Shown piece by piece: positions 1-5,787 of a stretch of 5,962 nucleotides of DNA (the first letter of the stretch is position 1; each line of letters starts with the position of its first letter). Made by a program: the position numbers and the translations under genes. Below the pieces are notes generated by a model, which made no database searches, was not told the DNA's origin, and was given only the letters and a program-made list of their open reading frames with translations. Source of the stretch: Candidatus Faecivivens stercoravium (GTDB taxonomy: Bacteria; Bacillota; Clostridia; Oscillospirales; Ruminococcaceae); assembly GCA_018712425.1 (NCBI GenBank), contig DVHA01000266.1, positions 1-5,962 on the forward strand, in the 5' to 3' direction.

Positions 1-1
1 T

Positions 2-1492
2 TATCAGTCCACCTTCAATGTACAGAAGGATTCGTCTTTATATCTGAGCGATGTCAATCTAACTACAAATGGCGCAGGTCTTTTTCCACAGGGTAATGCT
101 GCAATTGTCAATGTAAATAATTGCAATATTACTGGTGGTGGCTATACTGTTGGTACCAATGCTAGTGGAAGTGACAACTACGGTGTTCAAATTGTCCTGA
201 ATAACTCTACATTTACTACTACGGAAACAGATAGTTGTACCGTTATGATCAACGTCCCTGGTTCTCTAGAGATGACTCATTGTACGGTAAATGGTTCTCG
301 TCAGGGTGTAATGGTGCGCGGTGGCGACGCAACGATTACCAATTGCACAATTAATGTTGATGGAAGCTATACGGGTGCTTATTACCCAGACAGTAACTGG
401 AGCAGTGGCAATGAAGTGCCTATGGGTGGCTTAATCATCGGTAACCGTCAGAATGATGATGCGTATAAATCGGTTAATTGTACTGTGACGAATACGGATA
501 TCAATTATACTGGCAATGACAATGGTTACGGTGTATATGTTTATGGCAACGGCACAGAAGACCACGACAATGGAAATAAAATTATTGACGCCAAAGTTAC
601 CGTCAATAACACCCGTGTAACAGGCGACGTCTCCACCAACAACGAATCGACTACCGACCTCAACGACACCACCATTGTTGGTGATTTTACTTCTGACGCC
701 AAAGCAAAGGTCAACATGGACGGCGGCACGACCGTCATCGGCACCACTACCGGTTCCAACATCACCAAAACCTATACCGTTTCCTTCGAAGGAATCGGGG
801 AACAGGAATATGCACCGAACGCGACCCTCCGTATTCCCGACGCCCCCTCGATCTCCGGTTCTTCCGGCTTTATCGGCTGGAGCGACGGAAACCGCATCTG
901 GCTCCCGGGAGAGACTTACACCGTCAAAGGCAACGTGACCTTCAAAGCGCTCTTTGAAACCGTTTCGGAGGAAGAAACCTACATCCCCTCTACCCCCATC
1001 TCCGACGGCTGGCACCACTATTCCAGCGGCAGCATGTATTATCAGGACGGCAAGCGCACCCGCGGCTGGGCCGATATCGACGGCGCGGCCTACTACTTCG
1101 ACGAGAAGGGCTACATGGCGGCCGGCTGGCTGGAACTGGAAGACGGCTGGTCCTATTTCGCCGAGGACGGCAAGATGGAAACCGGCTGGCTCAAGCTCGG
1201 CAACACCTGGTACTACCTCGACCCCGAAACCGGGCGGATGTACGATAACGGCCTTCATACCATCGGCAAATATACCTACTACTTCTACGACTGGGGCGGC
1301 ATGGCGAACTCCTGGTGGTACGAGGATGAAAATGGCGGCTGGTACTTTTTCGGCGGCGACGGCGCGATGAAAGCGGCCCAGTGGGTCGAATGGAAGGGCG
1401 AGTGGTATTACCTCACCGAGTCCGGGAAGATGGCGGTCAGCACCGATATCGGCGGCTATACCGTCAACGCCGACGGCGTCTGGGTCGGCTGA
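2..1492 (+). CDS. Surface protein with beta-helix region and C-terminal cell-wall-binding repeats (5' truncated)
   Basis: The frame is open from the left edge to TGA at 1490-1492, giving 496 visible residues; the true start and any signal peptide lie outside the window. Residues 1 to about 250 are rich in Asn, Thr, Gly and Val, with repeating strands such as ATITNCTINVDG, typical of right-handed parallel beta-helix adhesin or pectate-lyase-like folds. Residues about 257-319 (TYTVSFEG to VTFKALFE) resemble a Listeria-Bacteroides/InlB B-type repeat. Residues about 336-496 hold some eight units of about 20 residues (GWLELEDGWSYFAEDGKMET is one) of the choline-binding/glucan-binding type, which attach proteins non-covalently to the envelope. 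The inferred role is a secreted, wall-attached protein; binding target or enzymatic activity cannot be read. GC content and codon choice change abruptly near 590-610. The gene ends before a bidirectional terminator and converges on the DUF4870-like gene. Confidence 0.85.
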   Translation, partial: YQSTFNVQKDSSLYLSDVNLTTNGAGLFPQGNAAIVNVNNCNITGGGYTVGTNASGSDNYGVQIVLNNSTFTTTETDSCTVMINVPGSLEMTHCTVNGSRQGVMVRGGDATITNCTINVDGSYTGAYYPDSNWSSGNEVPMGGLIIGNRQNDDAYKSVNCTVTNTDINYTGNDNGYGVYVYGNGTEDHDNGNKIIDAKVTVNNTRVTGDVSTNNESTTDLNDTTIVGDFTSDAKAKVNMDGGTTVIGTTTGSNITKTYTVSFEGIGEQEYAPNATLRIPDAPSISGSSGFIGWSDGNRIWLPGETYTVKGNVTFKALFETVSEEETYIPSTPISDGWHHYSSGSMYYQDGKRTRGWADIDGAAYYFDEKGYMAAGWLELEDGWSYFAEDGKMETGWLKLGNTWYYLDPETGRMYDNGLHTIGKYTYYFYDWGGMANSWWYEDENGGWYFFGGDGAMKAAQWVEWKGEWYYLTESGKMAVSTDIGGYTVNADGVWVG

Positions 1493-1525
1493 TTTCCAAA
1501 AACGTCTCCAAAACGAACCCATAGC

Positions 1526-1560
1526 AAAAAGGCTTCCCGGGAAACCGGGAAGCCCTTTTT
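1526..1560. terminator. Bidirectional intrinsic terminator between convergent genes
   Basis: A perfect 10-bp stem, GGCTTCCCGG (1531-1540) with CCGGGAAGCC (1545-1554), closes a GAAA tetraloop. It is preceded by AAAAA (1526-1530) and followed by C plus TTTTT (1556-1560), so a U-tract follows the hairpin on either strand. It lies 33 bp after the stop of the surface-protein gene and 5 bp beyond the stop of the minus-strand membrane-protein gene, so it probably terminates both. Confidence 0.92.
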
Positions 1561-1565
1561 GCCGT

Positions 1566-1862
1566 TTAGTGGATGAGGGTCAGGATCGAGAGGATCGGCA
1601 GCGGCCGGTCGTCCCCTCTGGCGGCGCTGACGACGCCAATGACCGCGAGGACGAGACAGAGGATGTAGAGGATCCCGCCGACAATGTCGAGAATCGGGAT
1701 GTGGGCCAGGATGCTCGCCGCCGTCCAGAGGATGAAGAGGTTCAAGCCCTGGTTGATATGCCGTTTGACGACCGGGTCGTCCTGCGCCGCCACCAGCGCC
1801 ACCAGCCAGAGGACCCATATATAACATAAGATGGAGTAAAGTTTTCGATTGGAAGAAACCAT
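1566..1862 (-). CDS. Small DUF4870-like membrane protein
   Basis: The protein has 98 residues, starting MVSSNRKLYSILCYIWVLWL. Three hydrophobic segments are visible: about 8-26, 41-58 and 60-80. A polar loop after the first carries DDPVVKRHINQGLNLF; the pattern D-D-P-x-V-K-x-H-x-N-Q-G is the hallmark I associate with DUF4870/Tic20-like small membrane proteins of Firmicutes. The biochemical role of that family is not established and no catalytic residues are seen. The tail is RGDDRPLPILSILTLIH. The same frame stays open upstream to about 2093, but that extension is encoded by a palindromic repeat and is unlikely to be protein. I chose the ATG at 1862 because family members begin just before the RKL-x-x-LCYI motif and a Shine-Dalgarno-like sequence lies upstream. 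A promoter is visible at 2065-2093. The gene converges on the surface-protein gene. Confidence 0.8.
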   Translation of the reverse strand: MVSSNRKLYSILCYIWVLWLVALVAAQDDPVVKRHINQGLNLFILWTAASILAHIPILDIVGGILYILCLVLAVIGVVSAARGDDRPLPILSILTLIH

Positions 1863-1874
1863 ACTGTTGACCAT

Positions 1875-1882
1875 TCCTTTCT
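1875..1882 (-). promoter_or_regulatory. Ribosome binding site of the DUF4870-like gene
   Basis: On the minus strand AGAAAGGA stands 12 nt before the ATG at 1862. An in-frame ATG at 1874 directly abuts the site with no spacer, too close for normal initiation, so the start at 1862 is preferred although its spacing is slightly long. The site begins only 4 bp from the edge of the palindromic element. Confidence 0.55.
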
Positions 1883-1886
1883 GCCA

Positions 1887-2047
1887 GGGCGTATCTGAGA
1901 ATTGGGTATTGCTGGATAATTCGCTAAAAGCAGGCAGATGCAAGGACAGAAGGCGAAGGAATACGCCCGTATTTCGAGGCTTTTGGACGCAGCAGATGGC
2001 TGCTTTTAGTAGAATGAGACAGTAATAGAGAATTTTCAGATGCACCC
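1887..2047 (-). repeat. 161-bp fold-back palindromic element (MITE-like) in the leader of the membrane-protein gene
   Basis: The ends are imperfect inverted repeats: 1887-1903 and the reverse complement of 2031-2047 agree at 14 of 17 positions, the three differences being transitions. The symmetry continues inward. CTAAAAGCAG at 1924-1933 pairs with CTGCTTTTAG in the right arm. The centre is a perfect AATACG (1960-1965), CC, CGTATT (1968-1973), within one base of the midpoint of the end repeats. The whole stretch can therefore fold as one long hairpin. No transposase gene and no clear target-site duplication are visible. It is AT-richer than the flanking genes. It could be a non-autonomous fold-back/MITE insertion, an intergenic repeat family or a structured 5' leader; copies elsewhere in the genome would decide. 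Confidence 0.7.
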
Positions 2048-2064
2048 TCAAGTTTGATACCTTT

Positions 2065-2093
2065 ATCATACCATGAAAACGGACATTTGGCAA
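2065..2093 (-). promoter_or_regulatory. Sigma-A-type promoter for the DUF4870-like gene
   Basis: On the minus strand, -35 TTGCCA (2088-2093; 5 of 6 to consensus), a 17-bp spacer and -10 TATGAT (2065-2070; 5 of 6), with TG one base upstream of the -10 box (extended -10). The predicted start near 2058 would give a leader of about 195 nt that contains the entire palindromic element before the ribosome site. Confidence 0.72.
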
Positions 2094-2210
2094 GGCGGAA
2101 GCCCTTAATTCTTGTTTAAATTCAGCAAACGCGGCCGCTTTGCCCCGGGATTTTATAATTCTTCCAAAATTCGGCCCCCTTTTCCGGTCCAGAATATACG
2201 TCCCGCGGGC
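2094..2210. other. Divergent intergenic stretch with no recognised gene
   Basis: This stretch separates the minus-strand promoter at 2065-2093 from the plus-strand promoter at 2211-2239. It contains a NotI-like GCGGCCGC palindrome (2131-2138) and an isolated TATAAT (2154-2159) without a matching -35. I see no convincing coding sequence or operator in it. Confidence 0.5.
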
Positions 2211-2239
2211 TTGACAGCAGGCGGAAGGTATGGTATCCT
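2211..2239 (+). promoter_or_regulatory. Sigma-A-type promoter of the pflA-pflB operon
   Basis: Perfect -35 TTGACA (2211-2216), a 17-bp spacer and -10 TATCCT (2234-2239; 4 of 6), with TG one base upstream of the -10 box as in extended -10 promoters. The expected start, near 2246, is a few bases before the first stem of the ZTP riboswitch, so the aptamer would form the extreme 5' end of the transcript. The position relative to the aptamer strongly supports the assignment. Confidence 0.85.
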
Positions 2240-2249
2240 GTATCTAGTG

Positions 2250-2326
2250 GATCATATGACTGACGGACAGTGGAGCATACCACAGGGAGTATGATCGTCT
2301 TGAGCCGACCGTCTGGGCAATCGGGC
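2250..2326 (+). ncRNA. ZTP riboswitch aptamer (pfl motif)
   Basis: Stem P1 is GATCATA (2250-2256) with TATGATC (2290-2296). Within it, P2 is GTGG (2270-2273) with CCAC (2280-2283), followed by the conserved-looking AGGGAG. After a short linker, P3 is CCGA (2305-2308) with TCGG (2321-2324), closing a loop with the family signature CCGNCUGGGC (here CCGTCTGGGC, 2309-2318). A pseudoknot can form between GACGG (2262-2266) and CCGTC (2309-2313); compared with the usual GGCG/CGCC as I recall it, both sides have changed together, which supports pairing. The class binds ZTP/ZMP, which accumulate when 10-formyl-tetrahydrofolate is low, and was originally named for its association with pfl genes. Here it precedes pflA and pflB. 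Confidence 0.9.
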
Positions 2327-2345
2327 CCGGATTGTCGGTTTTTTT
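2305..2345 (+). terminator. Riboswitch-controlled intrinsic terminator
   Basis: CCGACCGTCTGGGC (2305-2318) pairs with GCCCGGATTGTCGG (2325-2338), with two mismatches and one G-U, around the loop AATCGG, and runs into seven T residues (2339-2345). Its left arm is the aptamer's P3 5' strand plus the pseudoknot loop, and its loop contains the P3 3' strand. Terminator and ligand-bound aptamer therefore exclude each other. This predicts an ON switch: ZTP binding stabilises P3 and the pseudoknot, blocks the hairpin and allows readthrough into pflA. Confidence 0.87.
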
Positions 2346-2380
2346 CATCCGGGCAGATTTTTCCGCTTTCTCTTTTTGAA

Positions 2381-2386
2381 AGGGGG
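2381..2386 (+). promoter_or_regulatory. Ribosome binding site deciding the GTG start of pflA
   Basis: AGGGGG, within a longer GAAAGGGGG, lies 6 nt before GTG at 2393. The nearby ATG at 2403 is out of frame. An in-frame start farther upstream (2270) would fall inside the riboswitch and read through the terminator, so it is not used. Confidence 0.85.
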
Positions 2387-2392
2387 ATAACC

Positions 2393-3115
2393 GTGAACGG
2401 TTATGTACACTCGATCGAGACGATGGGCCTGGTGGACGGCCCCGGCATCCGCACCGTCGTCTTCCTGGCGGGGTGCAGGCTCCGCTGCCGCTTCTGCCAC
2501 AACCCCGACACCTGGGCCGAAGGGCAGGGGCAGGTCTTCACCCCCGAGTCGCTCCTGAAGCGGCTCCAGCGGTTCCGGACCTACTACCGCGCCAGCGGCG
2601 GCGGGGTCACCTTCTCGGGGGGCGAGCCGCTGATGCAGCCGGGGTTCCTCCGTGAAACCCTCCGGCTCTGCAAGGAGGCCGGCATCCACACCTGCCTCGA
2701 CACCGCCGGGGTCTCGGAGGCGGACGAGGGGACGCTCCGGGGGATCCTCGAAAATACCTCCCTCGTCCTCTTCGACGTCAAGGACTACGACCCGGCGCGG
2801 TACCGGGAACTGACCGGACAGCCGATCGACTGCTCCGAGCGGTTTATCGGCCTTGTCCAGCAGATGGGGGTGCCCATCTGGGTGCGGCAGGTGGTCCGGC
2901 CGGGGGTCAACGACACCGAAAGCTACCTCGAGGGGCTGAGGGCCTATGCCGGCCGGATGCAGGGGGTCGAGCGGGTCGAACTGCTCCCGTACCACATCCT
3001 CGGCGCCCACAAGTATGAGGCGATGGGGATCCCGTACCCGCTTGCCGGGATGCCGCCGATGGACCCGGAGAAATGCCGGGCGCTCCAGGAAAAATATTTC
3101 CCCGCGTCAACGTAA
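2393..3115 (+). CDS. pflA: Pyruvate formate-lyase activating enzyme (radical SAM)
   Basis: The protein has 240 residues (E. coli PflA has about 246), with a GTG start behind a strong ribosome site. It is a cytosolic radical-SAM enzyme that uses a [4Fe-4S] cluster and S-adenosylmethionine to abstract a hydrogen from the radical glycine of PflB. The family signature DGPGIRTVVFLAGC is at 15-28, and the CX3CX2C cluster cysteines are Cys28, Cys32 and Cys35. The SAM-binding GGEP is at 76-79, with HTCLDTAG at 99-106, DVKD at 128-131, WVRQVVRPGVND at 163-174 and the late PYHxxGxxKY motif at 199-208. There is no cysteine-rich ferredoxin insert after the CX3CX2C motif, which fits the PflA subgroup rather than activases of other glycyl-radical enzymes. 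It is transcribed from the ZTP-riboswitch promoter and lies 238 bp ahead of its substrate gene pflB, the reverse of the common pflB-pflA order. Confidence 0.96.
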   Translation: MNGYVHSIETMGLVDGPGIRTVVFLAGCRLRCRFCHNPDTWAEGQGQVFTPESLLKRLQRFRTYYRASGGGVTFSGGEPLMQPGFLRETLRLCKEAGIHTCLDTAGVSEADEGTLRGILENTSLVLFDVKDYDPARYRELTGQPIDCSERFIGLVQQMGVPIWVRQVVRPGVNDTESYLEGLRAYAGRMQGVERVELLPYHILGAHKYEAMGIPYPLAGMPPMDPEKCRALQEKYFPAST

Positions 3116-3137
3116 CAACCGGCGCTGGCGTGGACGT

Positions 3138-3286
3138 CACGAAGAAACGTGCGAAGATCAAAAGTTTAGGATCAAACCCTTTTTAAAGGGTTTGCGGGAA
3201 TGGAAGGGGCAGAGCCCCTTCCCAGGCGCTCCGCTTCCGTACTTCCGAAGCTGGCCACAGCTCTGCTGCTGATCACGAAACGTGCG
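3138..3286. repeat. Hairpin-rich spacer between pflA and pflB, bracketed by short direct repeats
   Basis: Two near-identical direct repeats bracket this spacer: GAAACGTGCG occurs at 3144-3153 and 3277-3286, each preceded by TCACG, with 3 extra bases in the left copy. Each also forms a small CACG...CGTG hairpin. Between them lie two perfect hairpins: AAACCCTTT (3174-3182) with AAAGGGTTT (3185-3193), and GGAAGGGGC (3202-3210) with GCCCCTTCC (3214-3222). Neither is followed by a T-run, so they are not ordinary terminators. They may stabilise or process the mRNA, or the block may be an inserted intergenic repeat. No convincing promoter for pflB is seen here. Confidence 0.6.
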
Positions 3287-3339
3287 CAGCACCCAAAATA
3301 CGCTTTGCAAACAGGTTCGCCAACAACCGTTACCTGCTG

Positions 3340-3345
3340 AAAGGA
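3340..3345 (+). promoter_or_regulatory. Ribosome binding site of pflB
   Basis: AAAGGA lies 8 nt before the ATG at 3354. The same frame can be opened at GTG 3282, but that would add residues encoded by the repeat-bearing spacer, has no ribosome site and lengthens the protein beyond the family N-terminus; the ATG at 3354 is preferred. Confidence 0.85.
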
Positions 3346-3353
3346 TGATACAA

Positions 3354-5600
3354 ATGGATAAGAAAGAATTGATGAACACCGCTTGGAAGGGCTTCCGGGA
3401 AGGGGCCTGGATGGACGGCATCAACGTCCGCAACTTTATCCAGAAAAACTATACCCTCTACGAGGGGGACGACGCCTTCCTCGCCGGCATCAGCCCGAAG
3501 ACCAAGGCCGTCTGGGACAAGTGCAGCGACCTGATCGTCGAGGAGATTCAAAAAGGCATCATCGACGTCGAGACCGACATCATCTCCGGCATCGACAACT
3601 TCGCCCCCGGCTATATCGACAGGGAGAACGAGGTGATCGTCGGCCTCCAGACCGACGCCCCCCTCAAGCGGATTGTCAACCTCTACGGCGGCCTCCGCTG
3701 CGCCCAGCAGAGCCTCAAGCAGTACGGCTTCCAGTTAAACCCCGACATCGAGAGCAAATTCCATGAGTACCGCAAGACCCACAACGAGGGCGTTTTCGAC
3801 GCCTACCCCGAGCGGGTCCGCGCCGCCCGCCACGCGGGTCTCCTGACCGGCCTGCCGGACGCCTACGGCCGCGGCCGGATTATCGGCGACTACCGCCGGG
3901 TCGCCCTCTACGGGGTCGACTACCTCCAGGAGCAGAAGCGGGAAGACCTCCGAGAGCTGGACGGCCCGATGACCGAGGAACTCATCCGCCTGCGGGAAGA
4001 GGTGAGCGAACAGATCCGGGCGCTGGACAAGATGAAGTCAATGGCCTTAAAGTACGGCGTCGACATCTCGAAGCCCGCGTCGAACGCCCACGAGGCGGTC
4101 CAGTCCCTTTACATGGCCTACCTTGCCGGCATCAAGGAGAACAACGGCGCCGCCACCTCCCTCGGCCGCACCTCCACCTTCCTGGACATCTATATCGAGC
4201 GGGACCTTAAAAACGGCACCCTCACCGAAGAAGAGGCCCAGGAGCTGATCGACCAGTTCATCATCAAGCTGCGGCTGGTTCGCCACCTCCGCACCCCGGA
4301 ATACAATGAGCTGTTCGGCGGTGACCCCACCTGGGTCACCGAGTCGATCGGCGGCGTCGGGATTAACGGCAAGCCGCTGGTTACGAAGAACTCCTTCCGG
4401 TACCTGCACACCCTCACCAACCTCGGCACCGCCCCCGAACCCAACCTGACCGTCCTCTGGAGCGAGAAGCTGCCGGAGAACTTCAAGCGCTACTGCGCCA
4501 GGATGAGCATCGCCACCGACTCGATCCAGTATGAGAACGACGACGTCATGCGCCCGGTCTACGGCGACGACTACGCGATCGCCTGCTGCGTCTCGGCGAT
4601 GACCGTCGGCAAGCAGATGCAGTTCTTCGGGGCCAGGGCCAACCTCGCCAAGTCCCTCCTCTACGCCATCAACGGCGGCGTCGACGAGCTGAAGGGCACC
4701 CACGTCGTCCCCGGCATCGAGCCGATCACCGACGAGGTGCTGGACTACGAAAAGGTGCTCGCAAACTACAAGAAGGTCCTCTCCTACGTCGCCGGGCTCT
4801 ATGCCGACACCGTCAACATCATCCACTATATGCACGACAAGTACGCCTATGAGGCTTCCCAGATGGCGCTGCACGACACCCGGGTCGAACGGCTGATGGC
4901 TTTCGGCATCGCCGGGCTGTCGGTGGCGGCCGACTCGCTGTCCGCCATCAAGTTTGCGAAGGTGAAGCCCGTCCGCAACGGCAACGGCATCGCCGTCGAC
5001 TTCACCGTTAAGGGCGAGTTCCCGAAATACGGCAACGACGACGACCGGGTCGACGACCTGGCGGTCGAGCTGGTCAGCTACTTCTCCTCCGAGCTGAAGA
5101 AGCACCCGCTTTACCGGGATGCCAAACACACCCTCTCGGCCCTCACCATCACCAGTAACGTCATGTATGGCAAAAAGACCGGCCCCACCCCCGACGGCCG
5201 GAAGGTCGGCGAACCGCTGGCCCCCGGCGCCAACCCGATGCACGGCCGGGACGAGAGCGGCGCGCTGGCGTCGCTGAACTCGGTCGCGAAGATCCCCTAC
5301 CGGAACGTCTGCCAGGACGGGGTTTCCAACACCTTCTCGATCGTCCCGACGGCGCTGGGGAAGGACGAGGCCCAGCGGGAAAATAACCTCGTCGCCATCC
5401 TCGACGGCTACTTCGCCCAGGGGGCGCACCACTTAAATGTCAATGTCCTCAACCGCGAACTGCTCATCGACGCGATGGAGCACCCGGAAAAGTACCCGAC
5501 CCTGACCATCCGGGTCTCGGGATACGCGGTCAACTTCAACCGCCTCTCCCGCGAACAGCAGCTGGAGGTCATCAGCCGCACCTTCCACGAAAGCATCTGA
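3354..5600 (+). CDS. pflB: Pyruvate formate-lyase (formate C-acetyltransferase)
   Basis: The protein has 748 residues (E. coli PflB has 760). It is a cytosolic glycyl-radical enzyme that converts pyruvate and CoA to acetyl-CoA and formate in anaerobic fermentation. The adjacent catalytic cysteines are Cys411-Cys412 in IACCVSAM. The radical-bearing glycine is Gly723 in RVSGYAVNF near the C-terminus, and the ending SREQQLEVISRTFHESI closely follows E. coli PflB. The Cys-Cys pair and the overall length separate it from glycerol/diol dehydratase and choline-lyase paralogues, which have a single Cys followed by Glu. The PFL domain covers about residues 10-610 and the glycine-radical domain about 630-730. 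No truncation or frameshift is seen. The start is the ATG 8 nt after AAAGGA. It is co-directional with pflA and ends before a hairpin array and a strong terminator. It very likely shares the ZTP-responsive transcript. Confidence 0.98.
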   Translation: MDKKELMNTAWKGFREGAWMDGINVRNFIQKNYTLYEGDDAFLAGISPKTKAVWDKCSDLIVEEIQKGIIDVETDIISGIDNFAPGYIDRENEVIVGLQTDAPLKRIVNLYGGLRCAQQSLKQYGFQLNPDIESKFHEYRKTHNEGVFDAYPERVRAARHAGLLTGLPDAYGRGRIIGDYRRVALYGVDYLQEQKREDLRELDGPMTEELIRLREEVSEQIRALDKMKSMALKYGVDISKPASNAHEAVQSLYMAYLAGIKENNGAATSLGRTSTFLDIYIERDLKNGTLTEEEAQELIDQFIIKLRLVRHLRTPEYNELFGGDPTWVTESIGGVGINGKPLVTKNSFRYLHTLTNLGTAPEPNLTVLWSEKLPENFKRYCARMSIATDSIQYENDDVMRPVYGDDYAIACCVSAMTVGKQMQFFGARANLAKSLLYAINGGVDELKGTHVVPGIEPITDEVLDYEKVLANYKKVLSYVAGLYADTVNIIHYMHDKYAYEASQMALHDTRVERLMAFGIAGLSVAADSLSAIKFAKVKPVRNGNGIAVDFTVKGEFPKYGNDDDRVDDLAVELVSYFSSELKKHPLYRDAKHTLSALTITSNVMYGKKTGPTPDGRKVGEPLAPGANPMHGRDESGALASLNSVAKIPYRNVCQDGVSNTFSIVPTALGKDEAQRENNLVAILDGYFAQGAHHLNVNVLNRELLIDAMEHPEKYPTLTIRVSGYAVNFNRLSREQQLEVISRTFHESI

Positions 5601-5601
5601 A

Positions 5602-5720
5602 GGCCTTGCGGCCGCACCGGCCGGTGAAATCCGTCCCTGCGGGACGAGTGAAGGGTGAAAGTGCGCTTCGCGCAGTGAAATCTGCCCCTGCGGGGCAGGT
5701 GAAGGTACGCTTCGCTGATT
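5602..5720. repeat. Array of short GC-rich hairpins with GTGAA linkers
   Basis: Immediately after the pflB stop come successive small palindromes: GGCC-TTGC-GGCC (5602-5613); the self-complementary CCGGCCGG (5617-5624); CGTCCC-TGC-GGGACG (5632-5646); TGCGC-TTC-GCGCA (5662-5674); CTGCCCC-TGC-GGGGCAG (5682-5698); and a degenerate TACGCTTCGCTGA (5706-5718). The linkers repeat GTGAAATC or GTGAAGG (about 5624, 5649, 5655, 5675 and 5699). Stem sequences differ but keep pairing, and loops are mostly TGC or TTC. This is not CRISPR: the units are unequal and the spacers are not unique. I recall similar hairpin strings between genes of gut Clostridia, so it is probably an intergenic repeat family, perhaps affecting mRNA 3' ends. 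Confidence 0.65.
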
Positions 5721-5730
5721 AAATGATAAA

Positions 5731-5787
5731 GCTCTCCGGAAGGCCGGACGGGAATGAAGCCGTTCTGCTTTTCCGGAGAGCCTTTTT
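5731..5787 (+). terminator. Intrinsic terminator of the pflA-pflB operon
   Basis: A perfect 11-bp stem, GCTCTCCGGAA (5731-5741) with TTCCGGAGAGC (5771-5781), is followed by C and TTTTT (5783-5787). The 29-nt top contains a second stem, GGACGG (5746-5751) with CCGTTC (5760-5765), with one G-U. It lies about 130 bp after the pflB stop, with only the hairpin array between. Confidence 0.9.

Noticed and set aside
431..1522. 363-codon open frame on the minus strand across the surface-protein gene
   Set aside because: It is a shadow of the plus-strand coding sequence, runs from the bidirectional terminator side and has no recognisable domain or ribosome site.
1863..2093. 77-residue N-terminal extension of the DUF4870-like protein
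   Set aside because: It is encoded by the palindromic element, does not resemble the family N-terminus, and the promoter overlaps the proposed upstream start.
2154..2159. Perfect TATAAT as an extra promoter
   Set aside because: The -35 position 17 bp upstream is GC-rich (GCGGCC) with no match to TTGACA, and the better promoter at 2211-2239 fits the riboswitch start.
2270..2392. Upstream in-frame start for pflA
   Set aside because: It lies inside the ZTP aptamer and would be translated through the riboswitch terminator; GTG 2393 has a strong ribosome site and the correct family N-terminus.
3174..3222. Terminator between pflA and pflB
   Set aside because: Both hairpins are strong but neither is followed by a U-tract, so intrinsic termination is not supported.
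3305..3333. Possible internal promoter before pflB (TTGCAA at 3305-3310)
   Set aside because: No acceptable -10 box follows at 16-18 bp.
3282..3353. Upstream GTG start for pflB
   Set aside because: There is no ribosome site, it begins within a direct repeat, and PflB homology begins at the ATG at 3354.
4047..5432. 461-codon open frame on the minus strand inside pflB
   Set aside because: It is antisense to a clearly functional pflB and arises from the GC-rich codon pattern; the translation is a low-complexity Val/Asp/Gly/Leu mixture with no recognisable domain.
5602..5720. CRISPR array
   Set aside because: Repeats are short, palindromic, unequal in length and sequence, and lack unique spacers of constant size; no cas gene is present.
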